Made by a program: the position numbers and the translations under genes. This document shows, piece by piece, positions 1 to 9,062 of a stretch of 64,000 bases of DNA (the stretch's first letter is position 1; each line of letters starts with the position of its first letter). The stretch spans positions 248,001-312,000 of the forward strand of contig CAVYXK010000001.1 in NCBI GenBank assembly GCA_963772445.1, written 5' to 3'. The notes under the pieces are model-generated. The model worked only from the letters and a program-made list of their open reading frames with translations, was not told where the DNA came from and searched no databases. This stretch comes from CAVYXK01 sp963772445. GTDB taxonomy: Bacteria > Pseudomonadota > Alphaproteobacteria > Acetobacterales > Acetobacteraceae.

Positions 1-2
1 AC

Positions 3-707
3 GGCGCCGGCGCGGTTTCCCGAAACAAAACGGGGAGCAAAGAACCGGAGGCGCCGGCGCAGCAGCGGATCGCGACACAGGAAGCACGCATCGCGGCCCT
101 GGAGGCGCGGCTCGACGAACTGAGCCGTCCGCCGAAGACCCCCGACAACTCGTCCAAGCCGCCCTCGCAGGGCCAGAAGCAGGATCGCCCAGCGCCGGCT
201 GCGGATCGTCCGGCGCGCAAGAGCCGGCCCGGGGTCGGTCGGACACTGCATCCGAACCCGGATCGTGTGGTTGATGCCAGGCTGAGCGTTTGTCCGCAGT
301 GCCAGGCGGCATTTCCGGAGGCCTTGCAGACGCCGCAGCAGGTCTACGAGCGGATCGAGCTGCCGCCGATCAAGCCGGACGTGACGCAGGTCCGCCTGTT
401 CGGCGGTCGCTGTGCGTGTCGCGGCGAGCGGGTGACCGCCGAGGCCCCGCGCGGGCTGGAGCCGGGCTCACCCTTTGGCCAGTCGATTGCGGCCTTGGTG
501 GTCTATCTGCACTACGCTCATGCCATCGGCATGGAACGGCTGGCCCGGTTGCTGGACGAGCTGTCTTCGCTGTCGATCAGCGAGGGCGCGATCGGCAACA
601 TGCTGGCCCGTGCGGGCGAGCCGCTGCTGGCCGCGGCGGCAATGATCCGCGCGACGGTGCTCGCCAGCCCGGTTTTACCCGGCGAGTACAACCGTATTAC
701 AAAATAA
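3..707 (+). pseudogene. IS66-family transposase, truncated remnant
   Basis: The frame is open from base 3, so the 5' end lies outside the window. The product shows the IS66 order: a short coiled region, a Pro/Ser linker (PDNSSKPPSQG), a Cys-rich zinc-binding segment (CPQC, CACRGE) and the start of the central transposase region (GQSIAALVVYLHYAHAIGM). Homology stops near base 673, just where the first catalytic Asp block should begin, and the frame ends at a stop 30 bases later. The DDE core and C-terminus are therefore missing and the copy cannot be active. No inverted repeat was found at the broken end. Confidence 0.85.
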
Positions 708-827
708 ACTCATACCAATATATGCAGTGCGTTTTTCTAAATGCAAACCGGTCTTTTCTATTGCGTTCCGCTTCCGGGTCGGATAAACCGCGTGTCACGT
801 TAACGGTGAGTCACCCGGAGGAACCAA

Positions 828-1481
828 ATGAGGCTGATTCATGTAGCTGCTTCCGCACTCGTGCTCGCGGGTGGGATGGCGATTGTCAGTCCTGCACGGG
901 CGACCTTCATACTGGACACGAGTTGCGGAGTGTCCAGTTGTGCCGCAGGAACGAAATTGTTCGTCGACAAGTCCAACAAGAATGTTTCGACGTTTGCCGC
1001 TTCCGTCGGCGGACACGTCGGACCAGCGGTGACTGTCACCACGACGGGAAATGTCGATACGGGTGGTGGGTTTGCAACGATCACGCCTGCCAAAGATACC
1101 ACGCTCACAGACCTGATCTTCGCCCCGGCGGACGATACGCTGTTCAATGACTTCTCGTTCAGAGGGTCGCTCGAGCCGTCGGGCTTTACCGGCGTAATCG
1201 ACGTGACATGGACCGACAGCATGGGGAACTCGGGGACGATCAGCTTTACCGTACCTAAAGCAAATCAAGATTATGACGCGCTCGGCATCGTCTCAACCGA
1301 CGGCGAAACGCTGGAATTTGTCGAGATCACGACGCCCGGCTCGGAGAGCTTCAAAATGGTCAAGCAGGTCGAGTTCTCGTTTGCAACCCCACCACCCCCG
1401 CCAGTGCCCGAGCCAGCAACGCTCGCTCTGCTGGGAACCGGCCTGGTAGGCCTGGGATTGCTCCGTCGCCGCAAAGCATAG
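828..1481 (+). CDS. PEP-CTERM sorting domain protein
   Basis: A 217-aa exported protein. Residues 1-25 form a signal peptide ending in ARA. The C-terminus (about 193-217) has the VPEP motif, a hydrophobic helix (ATLALLGTGLVGLGLL) and a basic tail RRRKA, which is the tripartite PEP-CTERM signal processed by an exosortase-type transpeptidase. The middle is Thr/Gly-rich and beta-like, without a recognised enzyme domain. A GGAGG ribosome site lies 6 bases before ATG. The gene is monocistronic with its own terminator. PEP-CTERM proteins are generally surface or extracellular-matrix proteins; no exosortase gene lies in this window. Confidence 0.9.
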   Translation: MRLIHVAASALVLAGGMAIVSPARATFILDTSCGVSSCAAGTKLFVDKSNKNVSTFAASVGGHVGPAVTVTTTGNVDTGGGFATITPAKDTTLTDLIFAPADDTLFNDFSFRGSLEPSGFTGVIDVTWTDSMGNSGTISFTVPKANQDYDALGIVSTDGETLEFVEITTPGSESFKMVKQVEFSFATPPPPPVPEPATLALLGTGLVGLGLLRRRKA

Positions 1482-1527
1482 CCACCGGCCGCCCAGAGCT
1501 GGCCGGACGACCTGAAAGCAAGGTCGG

Positions 1528-1558
1528 ACATCCCCTGCCGCGAGGCAGGGGATGTTTT
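1528..1558 (+). terminator. Rho-independent terminator of the PEP-CTERM gene
   Basis: A perfect 12-bp stem (1528-1539 with 1544-1555), loop GCGA, followed by a short T run. It begins 46 bases after the PEP-CTERM stop codon. Confidence 0.85.
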
Positions 1559-1720
1559 GTGTCGGCCGGCGAGATTCAGAACCGCCCCGACGTTCCATGC
1601 AGTAGCCGACCGGCCGACGGTAGTGTGCCAGGCCCATGCCCCTTCCCCGCTTCGCGATAAGCGTTCAGTCTTCCGATGACGCGACGCCTGTCAGCGTCCG
1701 ACGCTTCCGACGGAGGAAAC

Positions 1721-3379
1721 ATGGGCAAGATCGATGGCGCCACACTGGTCGCCCGCAGCCTGAAGCAGCAGCGCGTTGACTACATGTTCGGGATCGTCGG
1801 GTTTCCGGTGGGGCCCATCGCGGCGGCGGCGCAGAAGGCCGGCATCACCTATATCGGCATGCGGAACGAGCAGTCCGCGTCCTATGCCGCCCAGGCCGCC
1901 GGTTATCTGACCGGACGGCCGGGCGCCGCGCTGGTGGTTTCAGGTCCGGGCGTGGTGCACGGCCTCGCCGGACTGGCGAATGCGCAGCAGAATTGCTGGC
2001 CGATGATCCTGCTGGGGGGCGCGTCGCCCACCTATCAGAACGGAATGGGTGCGTTCCAGGAGGAGCGGCAAGTGCAGATCGCCTCGCCGTTTTGCAAGTT
2101 CGCGCATGCAATCGAGCACGTGCACCGCATCCCGTTCTATGTGGAAATGGCGGTGCGGCAGTCGATCTATGGCCGGCCCGGCGCGAGCTATCTCGACCTG
2201 CCGGACGACATCATCCTGGGCGAGGTGGAAGAGGAGAAGGTGCTTCCGGCCGCGACAGTCGCCGAGCCGCCGCGCATGGTGGCGATGCCTCAGGATGTCG
2301 AGCGGGCGCTGAATGTTCTGGAATCGGCCGAGAAGCCGCTGGTGATCGTCGGCAAGGGCATGGCCTGGTCGCGAGCCGAGGACGAGGTGCGCGCCTTCAT
2401 CGAGCGCACGCAGCTTCCGTTCCTTGCCTCGCCCATGGGCAAGGGCGTGATGGACGACACGCATCCGCTGTCGGTGGGCGCGGCGCGCAGCCATGCGTTG
2501 CAGGAGGCCGACGTGATCTTCTTGATGGGCGCGCGGCTCAACTGGATCATGCATTTCGGTCTATCGCCGCGGTTCAACCGCAAGGTGCGGATCGTGCAGT
2601 TGGACATCGCGGCGGAGGCGATCAGTCAGAACGTGCCGGCGGAAGTGGCGCTCGTCGGCGATGGTCGCGCCGTGGTGGGTCAGATCAACAAGGCGCTGGC
2701 CAGCCGGCAGTGGTTCTACCCGAAGGATACCCCATGGCGCGCGGCGATTGCCGAGAAGGCGGCGGCGAATGCGAAGCAGATCCAGCCGATGATCGATGAT
2801 AAGTCTGTTCCCACCAATTACTACCGGGCGCTGAAGGACATCAGCGCCTGGGCCCCGCGCAACGCGGTGATCATCGGTGAGGGCGCGAATGCGATGGATA
2901 TCGGCCGCACGCAGCTTCCCAATGCCTCGGCTCGGCTGCGGCTGGATGCGGGAAGCTACGGGACGATGGGGATCGGCATGGGGTTTGCTATCGCCGCGGC
3001 AGTGGTGCATCCGGACCGGCCGATCATCTCGGTGTCCGGCAATTCGGCGATCGGCTTTTCCGGGATGGAGATAGAGACCGCGTGCCGGTACCGGCTGCCG
3101 GTGAAGATCGTGGTGCTGAACAATGGCGGCATCGGCGGGGGAATTGCCGAGTTCCCGGAGGATCGCCGGCAGTTGCCGCCTCGCGTGCTGACGATCGGCG
3201 CACGCTACGACAAGATGATGGAGGCGTTCGGCGGGAGGGGCTGGTACATCGAGGACCCGAAGGAACTGCGCGGAGCGCTGGACGCGGCGATGGCGTTCGA
3301 CGGGCCAGCGCTGGTCAATGTGCGGCTGCACCACGCGGCCGGGCGCAAGCCACAGCAATATGGGTGGCACACGATGTAG
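1721..3379 (+). CDS. 2-hydroxyacyl-CoA lyase / oxalyl-CoA decarboxylase family ThDP enzyme
   Basis: A 552-aa thiamine-diphosphate enzyme. By recall it resembles HACL1-type lyases more than oxalyl-CoA decarboxylases (stretches such as MGKGVMDDTHPLSVGAARS and ARLNWIMHFG). HACL enzymes cleave 2-hydroxyacyl-CoA to an aldehyde and formyl-CoA. Three domains are present: the N-terminal PYR domain with the cofactor-activating Glu (E50 in GMRNEQ), a middle domain, and a C-terminal PP domain. The PP motif reads GNS (N441) with NN at 467-468; family members normally have Asp there to bind the metal. An upstream in-frame ATG at 1676 is possible, but GGAGG at 1712-1716 decides for 1721. The product could still be an oxalyl-CoA decarboxylase. 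Confidence 0.85.
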   Translation: MGKIDGATLVARSLKQQRVDYMFGIVGFPVGPIAAAAQKAGITYIGMRNEQSASYAAQAAGYLTGRPGAALVVSGPGVVHGLAGLANAQQNCWPMILLGGASPTYQNGMGAFQEERQVQIASPFCKFAHAIEHVHRIPFYVEMAVRQSIYGRPGASYLDLPDDIILGEVEEEKVLPAATVAEPPRMVAMPQDVERALNVLESAEKPLVIVGKGMAWSRAEDEVRAFIERTQLPFLASPMGKGVMDDTHPLSVGAARSHALQEADVIFLMGARLNWIMHFGLSPRFNRKVRIVQLDIAAEAISQNVPAEVALVGDGRAVVGQINKALASRQWFYPKDTPWRAAIAEKAAANAKQIQPMIDDKSVPTNYYRALKDISAWAPRNAVIIGEGANAMDIGRTQLPNASARLRLDAGSYGTMGIGMGFAIAAAVVHPDRPIISVSGNSAIGFSGMEIETACRYRLPVKIVVLNNGGIGGGIAEFPEDRRQLPPRVLTIGARYDKMMEAFGGRGWYIEDPKELRGALDAAMAFDGPALVNVRLHHAAGRKPQQYGWHTM

Positions 3380-3414
3380 GCGGCGCGGAGGGTAGTGGCG
3401 GCAGCACCACCCCG

Positions 3415-3876
3415 TTGCGTGTACAAGAAGCCAACAGCAATGACATCGACGCCCTTACCCGGCTGGTCAACTCCGCATTTGCCGTCGAGCATTTCATTTA
3501 TGACGGGGAGCGGATCAGTCCCCAGGAATGCGCGGATCTGCTCACAACAGGCAAGATTCTGCTGGTTGAGGAAGACGCGTCGCCGGTGGGGTGCGTTTAT
3601 CTCGAGCTGCGGAACGACAGCGGATACCTGGGGCTTCTGTCGGTCGCAACTTCGCATCAAGGCCTGGGGATCGGACGATCCCTGATGGAACTGGGGGAAA
3701 ATTGGTTCCGAAACCACGGACGCAAGATATCGGAATTGCAGATCATCAACGTGCGCAAGGAACTGCTCGACTACTACCGGCGGCTCGGCTATCGCGAGTC
3801 TGGGACATCTCCGTTCCCCGCGGACGTCGCCACGCTCCTTCCATGCTATTTTGTCAGAATGACGAAGACGCTGTGA
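3415..3876 (+). CDS. GNAT-family N-acetyltransferase
   Basis: About 153 aa with the GNAT fold: beta strands around VGCVYLELR, then the acetyl-CoA pyrophosphate loop ATSHQGLGIGRSLM (Q-x-x-G-x-G), and the C-terminal part with LLDYYRRLGYRESG, typical of small-molecule or protein acetyltransferases. It starts 35 bases after the lyase stop and is probably cotranscribed. No ATG is available in this frame near the N-terminus; TTG at 3415 is the best start, though its ribosome site is poor (GGAGGG lies more than 20 bases upstream). Substrate unknown. Confidence 0.75.
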   Translation: MRVQEANSNDIDALTRLVNSAFAVEHFIYDGERISPQECADLLTTGKILLVEEDASPVGCVYLELRNDSGYLGLLSVATSHQGLGIGRSLMELGENWFRNHGRKISELQIINVRKELLDYYRRLGYRESGTSPFPADVATLLPCYFVRMTKTL

Positions 3877-3963
3877 CTCCCTGCGTTGGCCTCGGGCACG
3901 ATGGGCGCGCAGGCCGCTCGATAGGCGCTCTGGTCAGGTCGTGCGGAGACGAGCAGGGCTCAT

Positions 3964-5070
3964 CTACACGAGCAGAGTGTCCTCGATCGCCCAACTGACT
4001 GTCACAGTTTCGCCCTGCGCCCTGATCGGCACATCCCCCCGATGCGTCTGCTTGACGATCAGGGTCGGGCCATAGTCCGTCTCGATCACGTAGCGGTGCA
4101 TCTCGCCGACAAAGGCAATATCGACCACCCTGCCGGCAAGCATGTTGCTCTCGGATTGCGCTCCGGCGATCGGCACGCCAAGCGAGAGCTTCTCCGGCCG
4201 GACCATCAGCGCAGAGGGCGTACCGAGCGCACGAGCAGGAGCACGGACAACTGTCGCGCCCAGCCGCAGTGTCGCGCGACCGCTATCGGTTTCGATCGGG
4301 CCTTCGAGGAAATTCCCCTCGCCGACGAAAGAGGCAACAAAGCGGTTGGCCGGGCGGTCATATATTTCATCGGGGGGCGCGAGCTGCTGCAAGCGGCCCT
4401 CATGCATCACGGCGATGCGGTCCGACATCACCAGCGCCTCCCGCTGGTCGTGAGTGACGTGGATGAAGGTGATGCCAAGCGTCGCGTGCAGGCGCTTCAT
4501 TTCAAGTTGAAGCTCCTCGCGCAGCTTCTTGTCGAGTGCACTCAACGGTTCATCCATCAGCAGGAGGCGCGGTGAGAAGACGATGGCGCGGGCGATCGCC
4601 ACTCGCTGCTGCTGCCCGCCCGAGAGCTGGCGCGGATAGCGATCGGCCAGCCCCGGAAGCTGCATCATCTCGAGCATGGTCGCGACCCGACACTCGATCT
4701 CTCGGCGGCTTTCGCCGCGCTGGCGGAGCGGGAAGCCGATATTTTCCGCGACGGTGAGATGCGGGAATAGCGCGTAACTCTGGAACACAACGCCGATATT
4801 CCGCCGATATGGCGGAAGCCGCAGAACCGAATCGTCGTCGATCAGGACCTCACCACTGTCGGCCTGCTCGAAGCCGGCGATAATCATGAGCGTAGTCGTT
4901 TTCCCCGACCCCGAAGGGCCCAGCAGGGTAATAAACTCCCCGCGATCGATGGCGAGCGAGAGGTCCCTTACTGCCGCCACCTGGCCGAAATACCGGCTGA
5001 CGTGTTCGAGCCGCACCGCGGCACCCCCGGCATAAGCCCGGCCAGCCGCGACAGGCCGGTCGCGATCCAT
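3964..5070 (-). CDS. ABC transporter ATPase, polyamine/opine importer type (PotA-like)
   Basis: A 368-aa ATPase with Walker A GPSGSGKTTT, Q-loop (VVFQSYALFPH), signature LSGGQQQRVAIARA, Walker B LLLMDEPLSALD and H-loop HVTHDQ, followed by a C-terminal TOBE-type domain of about 120 residues. This length and layout are those of PotA/FbpC-type importers. It is transcribed away from its two permease genes, from a 127-bp intergenic region that holds a large inverted repeat. The ATG at 5070 is chosen because the frame upstream lacks family similarity. It should power uptake by the permeases at 5198-6905; the substrate class (polyamine-like) is inferred from the permease and binding-protein type only. 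Confidence 0.9.
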   Translation of the reverse strand: MDRDRPVAAGRAYAGGAAVRLEHVSRYFGQVAAVRDLSLAIDRGEFITLLGPSGSGKTTTLMIIAGFEQADSGEVLIDDDSVLRLPPYRRNIGVVFQSYALFPHLTVAENIGFPLRQRGESRREIECRVATMLEMMQLPGLADRYPRQLSGGQQQRVAIARAIVFSPRLLLMDEPLSALDKKLREELQLEMKRLHATLGITFIHVTHDQREALVMSDRIAVMHEGRLQQLAPPDEIYDRPANRFVASFVGEGNFLEGPIETDSGRATLRLGATVVRAPARALGTPSALMVRPEKLSLGVPIAGAQSESNMLAGRVVDIAFVGEMHRYVIETDYGPTLIVKQTHRGDVPIRAQGETVTVSWAIEDTLLV

Positions 5071-5125
5071 GCTCGCACCCCCCACGCAAAGTCCCCCGGC
5101 CCGGGCCTCGCGGCATGCACTACCC

Positions 5126-5160
5126 GGCCGGCATCGAGTTATGCAAAACTCGCGCCGGCC
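5126..5160. promoter_or_regulatory. Inverted repeat in the divergent ABC-transporter promoter region
   Basis: Left arm GGCCGGCATCGAGTT (5126-5140), spacer ATGCAA, right arm AACTCGCGCCGGCC (5147-5160). Thirteen bases pair on each side around a small internal mismatch. It sits midway between the start codons at 5070 (minus) and 5198 (plus), a good position for an operator controlling both halves of the transporter, or for a hairpin in one leader. Confidence 0.55.
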
Positions 5161-5197
5161 GCACAATCGAAGCCGAGATGCATGGGGCAGGCGGGGG

Positions 5198-6091
5198 ATG
5201 TCAGAGGTCGCGATCGGCACCGTCGAGCGTCCGTCGAAGGAGGTGAAGCCCGCCTGGCACCTTCATACGTTCGGCTTGCGTCCGGTCTTCCTGCTCGGAC
5301 CGCTGCTGGTTTTTCTTGGCGCGTTCTATGCCTATCCGGTGGGCGCGATGATGTGGCGAAGCGTGGGCGACCCGCATCTCACCTCCGCCAATTATGCCGC
5401 GCTGTTCACCTCTGACCTGTATGGTCTGGTGTTCTGGATCACCCTCCGAATCAGCTTGGTCACGACCCTGGCGGCGCTTCTGCTCGGCTATCCCGTCGCC
5501 TATTGCCTCGCGCGGCTTCCTCCTGCGCGCGCCAATCTGCTGCTGATTTTGGTTCTGATCCCGTTCTGGACTAGCATCCTCGTGCGTACCTATGCGTGGA
5601 TGGTACTGCTGGGCCGGGACGGCGTGATCAACCGGCTTCTCATTGCTCTCGGTGTGATCGATGCGCCGCTGCGGTTACTCAATACCACGTTCGCCGTGTA
5701 CGTGGCGATGGTCCACGTGCTGCTACCGTTCATGATCCTGCCCCTGTTTGCCACCTTGCGCGGGATCGATCCGCAACTCCTGCGAGCGGCCGCAAGTCTC
5801 GGCGCGCGTCCGGCTGCTGCTTTCCGCCAGGTGCTTCTCCCGCTTAGCCTGCCGGGGGTGTTTGCCGGATGCCTCCTCGTCTTTATCCTCGCGCTCGGCT
5901 TCTTCATTACGCCGGCGCTGGTCGGCGGACCGCGCGACCTGATGATCGCCATCCTGATCGACCAGCAAGTTGAAATCCTGCACTGGCCGTTTGCCTCGGC
6001 GCTTGCGACGGTGCTGCTGGCAACGGCGGTGGGTAGCTTCGCACTGCTCGGCAAGGCACTCGGTGTCGAGCGGCTGTATGGGAGGGCGTAG
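5198..6091 (+). CDS. ABC transporter permease, PotB-like
   Basis: A 297-aa inner-membrane permease with six predicted helices, the first at about residues 30-55 (VFLLGPLLVFLGAFYAYPVG). The EAA-type coupling loop is visible as LLRAAASLGARPAAAFRQVLLPLSLPG, which docks on the ATPase. ATG at 5198 follows a G-rich ribosome site (GCGGGGG); longer upstream frames have no membrane-protein character. The next permease gene begins 4 bases after the stop, so translation is likely coupled. It forms the heterodimeric channel of a polyamine-type importer. Confidence 0.9.
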   Translation: MSEVAIGTVERPSKEVKPAWHLHTFGLRPVFLLGPLLVFLGAFYAYPVGAMMWRSVGDPHLTSANYAALFTSDLYGLVFWITLRISLVTTLAALLLGYPVAYCLARLPPARANLLLILVLIPFWTSILVRTYAWMVLLGRDGVINRLLIALGVIDAPLRLLNTTFAVYVAMVHVLLPFMILPLFATLRGIDPQLLRAAASLGARPAAAFRQVLLPLSLPGVFAGCLLVFILALGFFITPALVGGPRDLMIAILIDQQVEILHWPFASALATVLLATAVGSFALLGKALGVERLYGRA

Positions 6092-6095
6092 GGGC

Positions 6096-6905
6096 ATGAG
6101 CCCGACCGGTAGCGGATGGCACCCGGGCCCAATTCTCCGTCTGGTCGTGGGACTGGTGCTTTTTTATCTCGTGCTGCCGATCTGCGTCGTCGTTCCGCTG
6201 TCGTTTTCCTCAGGGCTCTATCTCTCCTTTCCTCCGCCCGGTTTCAGTCTGCGTTGGTACGCGCGTTTCTTCGCCGACCCGGCGTGGACGGCGTCGCTGT
6301 GGCTCAGCGTGTGGGTGGGGCTTACGGTAATGGTTCTCGCGGTACTGCTCGGCACGCCGGCCGCTTTCGCGCTTGTGCGCGGGCGCTTCCGGGGCGTCCG
6401 GCTGATCAACGGGTTCATCCTGACGCCCTTGATCGTACCCGGAATCATCGTCGCGGTCGGGGTGTATTTCTTCTATGCGCGCATTGGTCTTGTCGGCACT
6501 CCGATCGGCCTTGTTCTCGCGCATACCTGTCTGGCCGTGCCGTTCGTCGTTATCAACGTCTCGGCCACGCTCTACGGCTTCGACGATCGGCTGGAACAGG
6601 CGGCCATGAGCCTTGGCGCGGCGCCGTGGAGTACGTTCCGAACGATCACGCTGCCGCTGATCCGGCCCGGGATTCTTGCGGGCGCGGTGTTCGCCTTCAT
6701 CACGTCGTTCGACGAGCTTCTGGTGGCGCTGTTTGTCTCCGGAAGTTCGGCGGTGACGCTGCCGCGGCGGATGTGGCAACAGATCCGCTTCAACATCGAG
6801 CCTACGATCGCGGCGGTTTCGACGCTGCTGATCGTGTTCACGACCCTTCTGCTGCTCTCGGCCGAGCTTCTGCGAAGACGCAGTGCACGGTTGCGGAGCG
6901 GCTAG
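6096..6905 (+). CDS. ABC transporter permease, PotC-like
   Basis: A 269-aa permease, partner of the preceding gene. The first helix lies at about residues 12-35; the EAA loop reads LEQAAMSLGAAPWSTFRTIT. PotC-type permeases are usually 260-280 aa, so the length is normal. ATG at 6096 lies 4 bases after the previous stop, with GGAGGG inside the end of that gene as ribosome site. Forty-five bases separate it from the binding-protein gene, so all three are probably one transcript. Confidence 0.9.
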   Translation: MSPTGSGWHPGPILRLVVGLVLFYLVLPICVVVPLSFSSGLYLSFPPPGFSLRWYARFFADPAWTASLWLSVWVGLTVMVLAVLLGTPAAFALVRGRFRGVRLINGFILTPLIVPGIIVAVGVYFFYARIGLVGTPIGLVLAHTCLAVPFVVINVSATLYGFDDRLEQAAMSLGAAPWSTFRTITLPLIRPGILAGAVFAFITSFDELLVALFVSGSSAVTLPRRMWQQIRFNIEPTIAAVSTLLIVFTTLLLLSAELLRRRSARLRSG

Positions 6906-6950
6906 CCGGAAGGGAGAAGTAACCACCAAAACGGAAGACAGGAGGCATCA

Positions 6951-8147
6951 ATGACGAAGACGGATAATCCCATTCTGCGGCGGCTGATCGCGGATATGGC
7001 GGCGGCCCCGCCCCATGTTGCCGATCTGCGCCGCCGGCAATTGCTTGCGGCGGCCGCACGCTTCGGGGTGAGCGCGGCCGCAATGGCCACGCTGACTGCA
7101 CCTTTCGCTTTTCCGGCCACGGCGGCACCCGCGCCGCAGCTTCCAGAGATCACCTCGGTTCCCGATGAGCTCAAGGGCTCCGGTTCGGTGCGCGTCTGCT
7201 CATACGGCGGGGCCTTCCAGGCGGCGCAACGGGAGGCCTATTTCAAACCGTTCGAGACGCTCTGTGGCGTCAAGGTGATCGAGAGCGAGGGGCCGGACGT
7301 GGCCAAAGTCAAGGCCATGGTCGATACGCAGACGATCGAATACGACATCGGCGAGTTCGATCGCGCCGACATCATCAACCTGCAGAAGAAGGGCGACTAT
7401 TGGGAAAAGATTGATTACAGCCTGTTTGATACTGCGCATATCCCGGCCGCCTACCGGTATCCGTACGCGGTGGATATGCTGCCGTATTCGGAGATTCTCG
7501 CCTACCGCACGGACGTTTTCGGCGGCGCCAAGCCGAGCGGTTGGAAGGATTTCTGGGACGTGAAGAAGTTCCCTGGACCGCGCACTCTGACCGCGGGTAC
7601 CGGCGGTCTGGTGCCGGAGCTCGAGTTCGCCGAGATGGCGGCCGGCACCCCGACGGGCAACGTGTATCCGATCGACATCAAGACCGCCTATGCCAGCCTC
7701 GCGCAGATCAAGCCTGAGGTCGTGAAATGGTGGGAGGCCGGCGCGCTCCCGGCGCAGATGCTGAACGACAAGGAAGTGGTGATGGGCTCGGCCTGGAACG
7801 GGCGGATCGCCGCGATCCAGGCAAGCGGCGCGCCGGTCGCGATCACCTGGAACCAGGGATTGCTTAAGCGAGACTGCTGGGCGATCCTGAAAGGCACGGC
7901 GAATTGAGAGAACGCACAGAAATTCTGTGCTTTTATCACGCTGCCTATCTCGCAGGCGCGCCTTTCCATGCTGATTCCGTACGGCTTCGTCAACACGCTG
8001 GCGGTGAACTACATACCGCCCGCACGGCTGACCGTGCTGCCGACGGCGCCGGCAATCGCGGAGCAGCTCATCATCTACGATTTGGGCTGGTGGGCGGCGA
8101 ATCGTGACGCGGTCCTCGCGGAGTGGCCCGCGTTTCTGTTGAAGTAG
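6951..8147 (+). pseudogene. Polyamine-type ABC substrate-binding protein interrupted by an in-frame TGA
   Basis: The frame runs for 318 codons to TGA at 7905-7907, then continues in the same frame for 79 more codons to TAG at 8145-8147. The post-stop segment (ENAQKFCAFIT, LIPYGFVNTLAVNYIPP, DLGWWAANRDAVLAEW) is the normal end of this PotD-like family, giving a 398-codon gene of usual length. Family members have N-R/K-E-N-A at the stop, so CGA to TGA is the likely change. The N-terminus carries a Tat-like signal (LRRRQLLAAA followed by a hydrophobic stretch). A GGAGG site precedes ATG. Without readthrough the product would lack its C-terminal helices and the importer would probably not work. 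Confidence 0.85.
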
Positions 8148-8341
8148 GACAGGCACTCGAAACACCGCCGAGGTGCAGCGCGAAATTCGCCGACGTTCGG
8201 TTGCATAACTCGTTCGGGCGCGGTCACGGTTGGGCCGCACCATGCGGCCGAGCCGAAGCCGCGATAGTGCGGGTGGTTCGCGACGTGGGGTGGGTTGCCC
8301 CGTCGGCTATCGCGTTCTGCTTCACCTGGACAGGGGGACAC

Positions 8342-8944
8342 ATGCCGCGGATTCCGTATCAGGACAAATCGCCGGCGATTCCGGCGGACACACGGATCGC
8401 CCCGACCGCTGTCCTCAGCGGAGATGTGACCGTCGGCCACAACTGCTCGATCGGTTTCGGCGCCGTGCTGACCGCCGAGAGTGGCCCGATCCGCATTGGC
8501 GACAACTGCGTCGTCATGGACGGGGCGATCCTGCGCGGCATCCGCGGCAATCCGCTGCAGATCGGGGACAACGTGCTGATCGGGCCACGCGCATACCTGA
8601 CCGGCTGCACGATCGAGCAGAACGTGTTCATCGCCACCGGCGCCACGATCTTCAACGGCGCCGTGATCGGCGAACGTGCCGAGGTGCGGATCAACGGGAT
8701 CGTGCATATCCGCACCCGGCTGCTGCCCGATGCGGTGGTGCCGCTTGGATGGATCGCAGTCGGCGATCCCGCCGAGATCCTGCCGCCGGATGCGCATGAG
8801 CGCATCTGGGCGATTCAGAAGACGCTCGACTTCCCGCGCTATGTGTTCGGGGTGGACCGCCCGGCGGAGGGCGAGAGCCTCATGCCCGACGTCATGCCCC
8901 GCTACGCCCGGTTCCTGATCCAACGGCATCAAGGGGATCGGTGA
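8342..8944 (+). CDS. Gamma-carbonic-anhydrase-like hexapeptide-repeat protein
   Basis: A 200-aa left-handed beta-helix protein of the PaaY/CaiE/gamma-CA group, with hexapeptide turns from about residue 18 to 120 (IGFGAV, IRIGDN, LQIGDN, VLIGPR, VFIATG, GAVIGE) and a helical C-terminus. In gamma-carbonic anhydrases zinc is held by three His; here the usual IGH-x4-H segment reads IGP-x4-T (P82, T87) and the first His position is also not His. Catalytic carbonic anhydrase activity is therefore unlikely. The ATG at 8342 follows CAGGGGGACAC. It lies 194 bases after the ABC binding-protein gene and may share its transcript. Confidence 0.8.
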   Translation: MPRIPYQDKSPAIPADTRIAPTAVLSGDVTVGHNCSIGFGAVLTAESGPIRIGDNCVVMDGAILRGIRGNPLQIGDNVLIGPRAYLTGCTIEQNVFIATGATIFNGAVIGERAEVRINGIVHIRTRLLPDAVVPLGWIAVGDPAEILPPDAHERIWAIQKTLDFPRYVFGVDRPAEGESLMPDVMPRYARFLIQRHQGDR

Positions 8945-9062
8945 AGCATACCCGCCTCCTTGATCGTGCCTGGCTCGCACCGCGGGGTGCCTGCCGCCAC
9001 ATCTCCCCGCAGCGAGGCGCCCAGGACCATGCCGTGGCCCCACCGGTTGTGGCACGTGTAGG

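Noticed and set aside
3082..3414. Extension of the acetyltransferase frame upstream into the lyase gene.
   Set aside because: The extra residues have shadow composition and overlap a strongly supported gene in another frame.
7905..7907. TGA in the binding-protein gene as a selenocysteine codon.
   Set aside because: The family has Arg or Lys here, no catalytic Cys/Sec is expected in a binding protein, and no SECIS-like hairpin is evident directly downstream.
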